From the NCBI GenBank assembly GCA_023430425.1, contig JAEZAR010000036.1, positions 1-8,305 on the forward strand: 8,305 nt of DNA, written 5' to 3'. Position 1 is the first letter of the stretch. The number at the start of each line of letters is the position of its first letter. The stretch is from Actinomycetes bacterium. GTDB taxonomy: Bacteria > Actinomycetota > Actinomycetes > Actinomycetales > Cellulomonadaceae. A model generated the notes under the pieces. It was not told the origin of the DNA. It made no database searches and worked only from the letters and a program-made list of their open reading frames with translations. This document shows positions 1-6,339 of the stretch, one piece after another. The translations under genes and the position numbers were made by a program.

Positions 1-1
1 C

Positions 2-697
2 CGCCCCCCGGCGCGGGAGCGCCGTCCCTCGGGCGCGTACGTGCGGTTCGACGACGAGGAGCCCCTGACCGTCGTGCTCCTGCGCCACGGCGAGACCGAG
101 ATGACCGCGAGCAAGGCGTACTCGGGCTCGTCGGTCCCCGGCCCGTCGCTCAACACCCGGGGGCGCACGCAGGCCGCGCAGGCCGCGGACCTCGTGCACC
201 GCGTCGGCCGGGAGGTCTGGCCGGACGTGCCGCACCCGTCGGGCCTCGTCGCCTCGCCGATGGTGCGCACCCGCGAGACGGCGGCGGCCGTCGGGCGGCG
301 CCTGGGCCTGCCGGTGGTCACCGACCCGGCGTTCGCCGAGGCGGACTTCGGCGAGTGGGAGGGGCTGACCGCCGACGAGATCGAGGTGGGGTGGCCCGGC
401 GGGCTGCTGCGGTGGCACCGCGAGGCGGACCACGCGGCGCCGGGCGGGGAGTCGATGGACGACGTCGGCGACCGGGTGCGCGGGGGGCTGGAGCGCCTGC
501 TGGCCGAGGGCACCGACCGGACGGTGGTCGTGGTGAGCCACTCGGTCGCGATCCGGTCGGCGGTCGGGGTGACGCTCGGCGTGCCCTCGGCGGTGTGGGG
601 GTCGGTGCGGGTCGCGCCCGCGTCGCTCAGCATCGTCCGCTGGTGGCCCGACGGGGCGCGCGAGGTCGCCGTCGTGGGGATGCCCACCGACGTCTGA
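2..697 (+). CDS. Histidine phosphatase domain, probably C-terminal part of a bifunctional RNase H/acid phosphatase (5' end outside window)
   Basis: This is a phosphoglycerate-mutase-like (histidine phosphatase) domain. Counting from the GTG at 41, the catalytic RHG motif is at residues 15-17 (H16 is the phosphorylated histidine). The FGEWEG motif is near residues 103-108 and the second catalytic histidine is H167 in VVSHS. The frame stays open upstream to the window edge, the GTG at 41 has no Shine-Dalgarno sequence, and the residues before it look like a proline/arginine-rich linker. The early TE...YSG...LN..GR.QA pattern resembles the phosphatase half of actinobacterial RNase HI/acid phosphatase fusions (Rv2228c type), which are often found beside rnpB as here. 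In that family the N-terminal half cleaves RNA in RNA/DNA hybrids and the C-terminal half is an acid or alpha-ribazole phosphatase. The RNase H half is not visible, so the fusion is inferred. A stand-alone phosphatase starting at 41 is the alternative. Confidence 0.85.
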   Translation, partial: RPPARERRPSGAYVRFDDEEPLTVVLLRHGETEMTASKAYSGSSVPGPSLNTRGRTQAAQAADLVHRVGREVWPDVPHPSGLVASPMVRTRETAAAVGRRLGLPVVTDPAFAEADFGEWEGLTADEIEVGWPGGLLRWHREADHAAPGGESMDDVGDRVRGGLERLLAEGTDRTVVVVSHSVAIRSAVGVTLGVPSAVWGSVRVAPASLSIVRWWPDGAREVAVVGMPTDV

Positions 698-720
698 GGC
701 GCTCGCTCGCTCCAGCCCGC

Positions 721-726
721 TACGCT
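721..726 (+). promoter_or_regulatory. Probable -10 box of the rnpB promoter
   Basis: TACGCT fits the actinobacterial TANNNT -10 pattern. It ends 7 bases before the first base of the rnpB closing helix at 734, where transcription would be expected to start. I see no convincing -35 box at 16-18 bases upstream. The promoter sits in the 36-base gap after the phosphatase stop codon. Confidence 0.5.
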
Positions 727-733
727 GGGTGGT

Positions 734-1120
734 GCGGATGAGTCGGCCAGGCGGTCGCGTCGGGCGTGGGTGACCACGTCCGCCGAGGAACGTCCGGGCT
801 CCGCAGAGCAGGGTGGTGGGTAACGCCCACCCGGGGTGACCCGCGGGACAGTGCCACAGAGAACAGACCGCTGGGCCCGGTTCGCCGGGCGCAGCAAGGG
901 TGAAACGGTGGTGTAAGAGACCACCAGCGCGCCGGGCGACCGGCGCGGCTCGGTAAACCCCACCCGGAGCAAGGCCAGACAGGGAGCGCACGAGGGCTGC
1001 TCGCCCGAGCTCCCGGGTAGGCCGCTGGAGGCGTGCGGCAACGTACGCCCGAGATGGATGGCCGCCACCGGCCCCTTCGGGGGCCGGGACAGAACCCGGC
1101 GTACCGGCCGACTCATCCGC
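734..1120 (+). ncRNA. rnpB: RNase P RNA (bacterial type A)
   Basis: This is the catalytic RNA of RNase P, which removes 5' leaders from pre-tRNAs together with the RnpA protein. The ends are set by helix P1: 734-748 pairs perfectly with 1106-1120 (15 bp). All the conserved blocks are present in order. GAGGAACGTCCGGGC (785-799) is the 5' strand of P4. GCCACAGAGAACAGACCGC lies at 853-871. A GTGAAACGGTG...GTAAGAG block lies near 900-918. GTAAACCCCACCCGGAGCAAGG follows the central helices. GAGATGGATGG is at 1051-1061, and AGAACCCGGCGTACC (1091-1105) is the 3' strand of P4. P18 is an 8-bp stem with a TTCG tetraloop (1068-1087). At about 387 nt it is a normal actinobacterial size. The exact mature ends could differ by a few bases. 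Confidence 0.97.
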
Positions 1121-1128
1121 CCCCCGGG

Positions 1129-1181
1129 GCCTGACTGCGCTCGGAGTCCGGCGAGGGGCAGCCTCGGCGCGCAGGTCAGGC
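1129..1181. terminator. Candidate hairpin between convergent rnpB and ribokinase genes
   Basis: GCCTGACTGCGC (1129-1140) pairs with 1169-1181 with one bulged G, giving a 12-bp stem. Within its loop lies a second small hairpin (1152-1156 with 1162-1166). The structure lies just after rnpB and overlaps the ribokinase stop codon on the other strand, so it could stop transcription from both sides. It has no T run, so it is not a classical intrinsic terminator, although T runs are often weak in actinobacteria. Confidence 0.35.
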
Positions 1182-2099
1182 GTCGAGCGGTGGCAGGGAG
1201 TCACCCTTCAGCGGATAGGAGCTCTGCGCGCCGGGCCGGGTGCAAGCGAACGCGCCCACCCGCGACGCGAAGCGTGCCGCGTCGACGAGCGACCGGCCGT
1301 CGGCGAGCTGCATGGCCAGCGCCCCGACGAAGGCGTCGCCGGCCCCGGTGGAGTCGACCACCTCGATCCTGGCCGACTGGACAGCCGTGACCACTCCACC
1401 CTTCTCGGCCACGAGGGAGCCCTCGGCTCCGAGCGTGATGACCACCGACCGCACGCCGAGGTCGAGGAGCTCGAGGGCGACCTCGGAGTGGGAGCGCTGG
1501 GTCGGTGGACTCCCATGCGGCGTGAGCGCAGCGAGCACCAGGTCAGCCTCGTGCTCGTTGACGACGAGGGGATCAGCCTGATGGATGACCTCGACCGGAA
1601 CGCTGATGACCGGCGCGAGGTTGAGGATGAAGCGGCCGGTCGTCAGGGCGGCGGCACGGGACGTCGCGACCGCCGGGATCTCTCCTTGGGTGACGACGAC
1701 GTCGGCTGCGCGGATCGCCTCGGCGCTGCCGTCGACCAGCCCTGCGTCGACGTGCTGGTTCGCGCCGGGCACGACGATGATCGAGTTCTCGCCACGCTCG
1801 TCGACGACCACGATGGCCAGGCCGGTGGACCCGGTGACTCGCCGGACATGCGTGTCGTCCAGGCCGGACTCCTTGATTCGCTCGAGCGCCACACCGGCAT
1901 TGCCGTCGTGCCCGACGGCGCCGACCAGGGCCACTCGGGCACCGAGGAGAGCGGCGGCAACCGCTTGGTTCGCGCCCTTGCCGCCCGGACGCAGCAGCGC
2001 GGACTCGGCCGGGAGGGTCTCTCCCGGCTCCGGCCGGCGCCTCATCCGGACCGAGAGGTCGGCATTGATGGACCCGACCACGACGACGCGTCCGCTCAT
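1176..2099 (-). CDS. rbsK: Ribokinase (PfkB family)
   Basis: The enzyme phosphorylates D-ribose with ATP to ribose 5-phosphate in the cytosol. It has 307 residues, a normal length. The ribose-contacting motif GSINAD is at 9-14 (N12 and D14). The first PfkB signature GGKGANQAVAAA is at 39-50, and the sugar-contacting glutamate is E140. NLAPV is at 160-164 and NEHEA at 181-185. The ATP-loop segment ITLGAEGS is at 221-228. The second signature DSTGAGD ends at D255, the catalytic base. The C-terminal RPGAQSSYP resembles the monovalent-cation site of ribokinase. The ATG has GGAGG 10 bases upstream, inside the end of the preceding gene, which stops only 7 bases before this start. It is the last gene of the operon. 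It would capture ribose released by the two nucleoside hydrolases upstream. All key residues are intact, unlike the other kinase in this cluster. Confidence 0.93.
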   Translation of the reverse strand: MSGRVVVVGSINADLSVRMRRRPEPGETLPAESALLRPGGKGANQAVAAALLGARVALVGAVGHDGNAGVALERIKESGLDDTHVRRVTGSTGLAIVVVDERGENSIIVVPGANQHVDAGLVDGSAEAIRAADVVVTQGEIPAVATSRAAALTTGRFILNLAPVISVPVEVIHQADPLVVNEHEADLVLAALTPHGSPPTQRSHSEVALELLDLGVRSVVITLGAEGSLVAEKGGVVTAVQSARIEVVDSTGAGDAFVGALAMQLADGRSLVDAARFASRVGAFACTRPGAQSSYPLKGDSLPPLDA

Positions 2100-2106
2100 G
2101 GCCTGT

Positions 2107-3102
2107 CTACCTCCGGACCTGCGCTGATCCGGTCAGTCGCTCGACGAGGATATCCGGCAGCTTCCGGTCGGTGGCAAGGACCATCCGGGTGTGCGCACCG
2201 GGGTGATCGACGGGCCCCAGACGTTGGCCTCGCAGATCGGCGATCGTCTGTCCGCGTCCGGGTCCGTCCGTGGCGTCGACCTGGACGTCCACCCACGGCG
2301 AGTCCACCGGGACGATGCTGCCGACACCGATCGCGGCGGCCAGCGGGTCGTGCAGTGCGCTGCAGCGTCGTCCGTACTGCGGCAGGTAGAAGTCGAAGTA
2401 GAAGTCCAGGATCTCCCCGATCGCCCGGGCCAACGGCCGCTCGGAGGCGATGAGCTGGGCACGATGGGACTCCTCGAGGACGTTCTCGAGGGTGACGTCG
2501 AGCCCGACGAGCGTCACCGGCCAGGCCGCGGCCACCACCATGGCCGCGGCCTCCGGGTCGTTCCACACGTTGGCCTCCCCGACCGGCGACGCGTTGCCCG
2601 GGGCGAGCGCCGCGCCTCCCATCGACGTCACCTGCATGACCCGGGCCGGCAGCTCAGGGTCGAGCTGCAGGGCCAGCGCGAGGTTGGTCATCGGGCCGAC
2701 CGAGATGATCTCCAGGCGCCCCTCGTAGTGGCGGGACAGGCGGACGATCATCTCCGCGGCGGACTCCGTCACGGGGCGGAGGTCGACGGGAGGCAGGTCG
2801 ACGTTGCCCACGCCGTTGTCGCCGTGGATCTCGGTGGGCCCGCCCTGGTACTCGTGGGTCAGGAAGTGGGTGGCACCGATCGCTACGGGGACGTCCGCCC
2901 GGCCGTCGAGGCCAAGGAGGCGAAGAGTGTTCTCCGCGGCCTGGCGGGCATCGGTGTTCCCGCTGACCGTGCCGACGCCGACGAGCCGGATCTCCGGTGA
3001 GCTGAGCAGGTAGGCCAGCCCCATCGAGTCGTCGATCCCGGTGTCGCAGTCGTAGTAGACGGGCCGGATGCCCAGGCCGCCACCGTTGTCGGACGGAGTC
3101 AT
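2107..3102 (-). CDS. Inosine-uridine-type nucleoside hydrolase (distal copy in operon)
   Basis: The enzyme hydrolyses the N-glycosidic bond of a nucleoside to give free base plus ribose, using a bound calcium ion. The protein has 331 residues. Its active-site residues align with those of Crithidia IU-nucleoside hydrolase with a steady offset of 10. The N-terminal DCDTGIDD gives D20 and D25 (calcium) and D24 (ribose). N49 follows in SGNT, then HGDNGVG (93-99) and VGPMTN with T139. E176 and N178 lie in EANVWNDPEAA, then GLDVT (200-204). LHDPLAAA supplies H251 (general acid for the leaving base) and D252 (calcium). The ATG has a GGTGAGG ribosome site. It follows the transporter gene by 38 bases. 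The full set of residues, including the histidine, suggests a broad or pyrimidine-capable enzyme. The exact base preference cannot be read from sequence. Confidence 0.92.
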   Translation of the reverse strand: MTPSDNGGGLGIRPVYYDCDTGIDDSMGLAYLLSSPEIRLVGVGTVSGNTDARQAAENTLRLLGLDGRADVPVAIGATHFLTHEYQGGPTEIHGDNGVGNVDLPPVDLRPVTESAAEMIVRLSRHYEGRLEIISVGPMTNLALALQLDPELPARVMQVTSMGGAALAPGNASPVGEANVWNDPEAAAMVVAAAWPVTLVGLDVTLENVLEESHRAQLIASERPLARAIGEILDFYFDFYLPQYGRRCSALHDPLAAAIGVGSIVPVDSPWVDVQVDATDGPGRGQTIADLRGQRLGPVDHPGAHTRMVLATDRKLPDILVERLTGSAQVRR

Positions 3103-3140
3103 GACGTCCTCACCTTCTTCCCGTGCGTGCTCATCGGTGC

Positions 3141-4580
3141 CTAGTGCGCCTGCGGAACGGCGACCTGGGGTGCCTTGGCCGTACCGAGGGACTCCTCGGT
3201 GGGCTTGATCAACAGGCTCGCGACGAAGGCCAGAACGGTGATGGTCACGGAGATCACGAGCGCCGTGACGTAGCCGCCGCGCGTTCCCAGGCCGACGGCG
3301 GGAGCGACCAGCGCGATGCCGAGGCTCGCTCCGATGCCGAACATGGCGCCGTTGAGCCCGGGCAGGATCCCGGGTTCAGCCTTCGGGGACTGCAGGACGC
3401 CGAGCCCGTTGATCGTGGTGAGCGTGAGCCCGTAGTAGGCGATGCCGAAGAGGACGACGCCGAGGATGATCACCGGCAACGACGCCGGGACGGCCGCCAT
3501 CGCGACGATGGCTGCGACGCAGATGAGCAGACCGACGCGCAGGACGCGGAGCCAGCCGTAGCGGCCGGCGAGCCAGCCGGCCACCGGGGCTGCTGCGACT
3601 CCGATCAGGGCCGCGGGCAGCAGCACGACGAGAGCCGACCTGCTCGCGCTCATGCCGAGCCCGGCGCCCTCGTCCTGGGTGAGGATGATCAGGGTGAAGT
3701 TGAGGACGGCGAAGATCCCGGAGAGCGCAAGCACGGTGGTGGCCATGACCGGCCACACCTGACGTGAGCGCAGGTGCTCCACCGTGACGAGCGGAGAGGA
3801 GACCCGCTTCTCGACGAGCCAGAAGGCGACGAACGCGACGGCGGCAAGGGCCAGGTAGGGCAGCGACTGTGGTGCCAGCCAGCCGTTCGCGGAGCCCTCG
3901 GTGACGTAGTACGTCACGCCGATCAGCCCGATCGAGAACGTGACGGCGCCCCACCAGTCCATCGTCCCGACCGAGCGGGGTGCGCCGTCGCGGGGGACGA
4001 CCTTCCAGATGGCGAAGAGGCCGATGAGCCCGAACACGAAGATCGTGACGAAGATCGAGCGGTAGCCCCACGTGTCGGAGAGCAGTCCGCCCGCGTAGGC
4101 GTCGACGCCTCCCACGCCGCCGTTGACCGCGGTGATCACACCCATCGCTGTGCCGAAGGCCGCGCTGGACAGGTTCTCGTTGAGGATGATGTACGCCAGC
4201 GGGAAGGCCGCAGCCGTCGCACCCTGCAGGACGCGTCCCACCAGCAGCATGGGCAGGCTCGTGGCGACGATGGCGACCAGCGTGCCGACGGCGAGCAGAC
4301 TCAGCACGATGAGGAACATCCGGCGTCGGCCGATGAAGTCGCTCCACCGCGCAAGGACCACACCGCCGACGGCGCCGGCGAGGAAGAACAGGGACACGAC
4401 CTGCGAGATCGAGTCCACACTCGTCCCGAGTCGTTCCGCCATGTCCGGCAGAGCCGGGTTGAGCATGCTCGAGTTCAGCTGGTAGGAGAGCACGCCCAGG
4501 ATCAGGACGGTCACCAGGGCGACGGTGCGCCCACGGGTCATCGGCGGCTTTCCCGCCTCGATTTCGGCGTTCGAAGACAT
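3141..4580 (-). CDS. MFS transporter, 14-helix DHA2-like, probable nucleoside (or nucleobase) carrier
   Basis: This is an inner-membrane secondary transporter of 479 residues. About 14 hydrophobic helices can be counted, the first near 18-40 and the last near 437-458. The extra central pair (near 207-258) is typical of the DHA2 group. MFS motif A is present in the loop between helices 2 and 3 as ARWSDFIGRRR (77-87). A conserved LVGRVLQG (113-120) starts helix 4. In helix 5, where DHA2 exporters carry motif C with a GP pair before GG, this protein reads GGVGGVDAYAGG (154-165), so the GP is missing. The start ATG has AAGGGAG 7 bases upstream. The gene lies between two nucleoside hydrolases, so nucleoside uptake is the simplest role. 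Export of released bases is the alternative. The substrate is inferred from context only. Confidence 0.85.
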   Translation of the reverse strand: MSSNAEIEAGKPPMTRGRTVALVTVLILGVLSYQLNSSMLNPALPDMAERLGTSVDSISQVVSLFFLAGAVGGVVLARWSDFIGRRRMFLIVLSLLAVGTLVAIVATSLPMLLVGRVLQGATAAAFPLAYIILNENLSSAAFGTAMGVITAVNGGVGGVDAYAGGLLSDTWGYRSIFVTIFVFGLIGLFAIWKVVPRDGAPRSVGTMDWWGAVTFSIGLIGVTYYVTEGSANGWLAPQSLPYLALAAVAFVAFWLVEKRVSSPLVTVEHLRSRQVWPVMATTVLALSGIFAVLNFTLIILTQDEGAGLGMSASRSALVVLLPAALIGVAAAPVAGWLAGRYGWLRVLRVGLLICVAAIVAMAAVPASLPVIILGVVLFGIAYYGLTLTTINGLGVLQSPKAEPGILPGLNGAMFGIGASLGIALVAPAVGLGTRGGYVTALVISVTITVLAFVASLLIKPTEESLGTAKAPQVAVPQAH

Positions 4581-4622
4581 GATCGAGCTCCCTTGTTCAG
4601 GATCGTTGGCGTTGGGGGAAGG

Positions 4623-5558
4623 TCAGGACAGAGCGTTGACCATCGTGCGGAAGAAGAGGTCCTGGTCGATCTCCTCGACGACGCGTGCGTTGGGCTCATG
4701 GCCCGACCGGTGCACGGCGTCCACGAGCATGTAGCCCTGGGTGATGCCGGGAGAGGTCTCGACGTCGACGTAGTACTCGGTGGCCTTCTTGACGATCGCC
4801 GGCTCCACCGCGATGGCGGCCGCGATCGAGTCGGGGTGGGTGCTGCCCTTCACGCCGTGCGTCTTCTCGACGTACTCGACGCTGGCCCGGTTGGCGCGCG
4901 TGAAGAAGCGCGACTGCGGGGTGTCGAGCTCCTCGATGATGCGCAGCTGCTCGGGGCTGAACCGGCCCTGCGTCATGGTCAGGTCCCAGGTCACCAGGGT
5001 GACGGGGAAGCCGGCCGCCAGGACGATCTTCGCCGCCTCGGGGTCGTGCCAGAAGTTCGCCTCGGCGGCCGCGGTGATGTTGCCGACGGCGTTGTTCGTG
5101 CCACCCATGATGAAGAGGTCCTTGACCTTCCCGGCGATCGAACGATCGGCGGCAACGGCGCAGGCGAGGTTGGTCAGCGGTGCCTGAGCGATGATCGTGA
5201 ACTCACCCGGGTTGTCGTTGATGAGTCGGATCAGCGCCGTCACGGCGTTCTCGGTCTCGGGTCGCTGGGCGGCCTTCGGGAAGTTCGCACCGCCGAACCC
5301 GTCGACCCCGTGAACGTAGGACGAGTCATCGAAGGGTGCGATCAGCGGGAGGCGGCAGCCCTCGTACACAGGAACCTGTCCGCCGTAGCCGGCGACCTCG
5401 ATGGTGTAGAGCGCGTTCTCGACCATCTGGTCGAAGCCGACGTTGCCGTAGTTGATCGTCACCGCTTCGACCCGTGTGTTCGGGTGCCGCAGGCCGATCA
5501 TGAGGGCGAACGCGTCATCCTGGGCCGTGTCGGTGTCGTGGATCAGTCGCAGGGTCAT
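4623..5558 (-). CDS. Nucleoside hydrolase (IUNH family, proximal copy) with altered leaving-group motif
   Basis: This is a second calcium-dependent N-ribosyl hydrolase. From the ATG at 5558 it has 311 residues and active-site numbering close to the Crithidia enzyme: D8, D10, D14 and D15 in DTDTAQDDA, N39, HGVDGFGG (83-90), T129 in APLTN, MGG (151-153), and E166 and N168 in EANFWHDPEAA. Where the family usually has HD for the general acid and the last calcium ligand, this protein has HPD (H241, P242, D243). The histidine is therefore shifted by one, or the position is replaced by proline. A GTG at 5567 is in frame, but it overlaps the AAAGG ribosome site. The ATG lies 8 bases after that site and is the better start. 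The two hydrolases are clearly diverged, not a recent duplication, so different nucleoside preferences are likely. Confidence 0.9.
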   Translation of the reverse strand: MTLRLIHDTDTAQDDAFALMIGLRHPNTRVEAVTINYGNVGFDQMVENALYTIEVAGYGGQVPVYEGCRLPLIAPFDDSSYVHGVDGFGGANFPKAAQRPETENAVTALIRLINDNPGEFTIIAQAPLTNLACAVAADRSIAGKVKDLFIMGGTNNAVGNITAAAEANFWHDPEAAKIVLAAGFPVTLVTWDLTMTQGRFSPEQLRIIEELDTPQSRFFTRANRASVEYVEKTHGVKGSTHPDSIAAAIAVEPAIVKKATEYYVDVETSPGITQGYMLVDAVHRSGHEPNARVVEEIDQDLFFRTMVNALS

Positions 5559-5566
5559 CTGATGCA

Positions 5567-5571
5567 CCTTT
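5567..5571 (-). promoter_or_regulatory. Ribosome binding site that fixes the start of the proximal nucleoside hydrolase
   Basis: AAAGG on the minus strand lies 8 bases before the ATG at 5558. It overlaps the alternative in-frame GTG at 5567, which makes that start unlikely. Confidence 0.6.
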
Positions 5572-5586
5572 CATGGATGGGTGTGG

Positions 5587-5600
5587 CGGGGAGATCCCCG
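5587..5600 (-). repeat. Small perfect hairpin in the deoC-like / nucleoside hydrolase gap
   Basis: CGGGGAGATCCCCG is self-complementary except for its central bases (five to six GC-rich pairs with a tiny loop). It lies in the 49-base gap, upstream of the ribosome site of the nucleoside hydrolase. There is no T run after it. It could be an mRNA processing or stability element, or chance. Confidence 0.3.
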
Positions 5601-5607
5601 AGCTGGG

Positions 5608-6306
5608 CTAGTAGCTGTCCGATCCGGCGTCGCCGGTGACGATCGCCACGGAGTTCGACGACCCGGCGAGCGAGGCACCGGCGCGGATCAGACTGAGTGC
5701 GTGCTCGAAGGTGGAGATCCCGCCGGAGGCCTTGACCTTCACTCCTTCGGGGGCGCGTGCGACGAGGTAGGAGATCGACTCGACCGAAGCCTTCTCGATC
5801 GCGCCCGACGAGGCGTTCTTGAGGAATGCGGCACCGGCCTCGATCGACAGCTCGACGGCCGCCTCCTTCTCCGCCTCGGTCAGCAGCGGGAGCTCGAGCA
5901 TGACCTTGATCGGCACACCGCAGGCCACGACACCGGCGATGTCGTTCCTGAAGTCGTCGTAGCGACCGTCCTTGAGCCAGCCGATCTGGACGCCGATGTC
6001 GATCTGGGTCGCGCCCAGGCGGACGAGCTCGGCCGCTTCGGCAGCCTTCCCGGCGGAGGTCATCACCCCGGTGGTCGGGAAGTCGAGCGCCGAGGCGATG
6101 CCGACACCGGTGCCGCGGAGCACGTCCGCGGTCACGGGCACGACCGAGCCGGCCACCATGGCGGCGTCGAAGCCGTGCTCGAGCGTCTCTTCGGCGTGCT
6201 TGATCGCCTGCTCGCGCGTGGTGCCGATGCTGATCAGGGTGTGCTGGAGGTAGGGGGCCAGCTGCCGTGGCTCGGTGATGAGCTCGGGCGCAAGACGTTC
6301 GTTCAT
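5608..6306 (-). CDS. DeoC-like class I aldolase (deoxyribose-phosphate aldolase family, divergent)
   Basis: DeoC cleaves 2-deoxyribose 5-phosphate to acetaldehyde and glyceraldehyde 3-phosphate through a lysine Schiff base. This 232-residue protein covers the whole TIM-barrel fold. HTL is at 22-24. GATQIDIGVQIGWLKDG (98-114) holds D103, matching E. coli D102. IKVMLE is at 133-138. AGAAFLKNASSG (157-168) holds K163, the Schiff-base lysine. VKASGGIS (191-198) holds K192, matching E. coli K201. GSSNSVAIV is at 215-223. The catalytic triad is therefore kept. Several usual features are changed: the aspartate before HTL is glutamine (Q21), the CVNP-type motif reads MVAGS, GGIR reads GGIS so a phosphate-binding arginine is lost, and GTSSG reads GSSNS. 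The start ATG has AAGGAAG 5 bases upstream. It lies second in the operon, 33 bases after the variant kinase. It may act on deoxyribose 5-phosphate or on a related substrate. Confidence 0.82.
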   Translation of the reverse strand: MNERLAPELITEPRQLAPYLQHTLISIGTTREQAIKHAEETLEHGFDAAMVAGSVVPVTADVLRGTGVGIASALDFPTTGVMTSAGKAAEAAELVRLGATQIDIGVQIGWLKDGRYDDFRNDIAGVVACGVPIKVMLELPLLTEAEKEAAVELSIEAGAAFLKNASSGAIEKASVESISYLVARAPEGVKVKASGGISTFEHALSLIRAGASLAGSSNSVAIVTGDAGSDSY

Positions 6307-6339
6307 GGGTCTTCCTTCTCGGTGAGGTGGATCTGCAGG

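Noticed and set aside
1106..1120. The 3' end of rnpB as an attachment site for an integrated element carrying the operon.
   Set aside because: I found no second copy of the rnpB 3' end elsewhere in the window and no integrase or other mobile gene.
1058..1390. A 110-codon plus-strand frame starting inside rnpB.
   Set aside because: It begins in the conserved rnpB structure and then runs antisense to ribokinase; the product is arginine-rich with no domain.
4593..4599. TTGTTCA before the transporter gene, resembling part of the operator units.
   Set aside because: It is only seven bases, on the opposite orientation, with no second phased copy and no promoter boxes nearby; chance is the better explanation.
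3774..5639. A 621-codon open frame on the plus strand opposite the transporter and hydrolase genes.
   Set aside because: It is an antisense shadow. Its product is rich in Asp, His, Arg, Gly and Gln with no recognisable domain, and both genes on the minus strand are clear family members. Long antisense frames are expected at this GC content.
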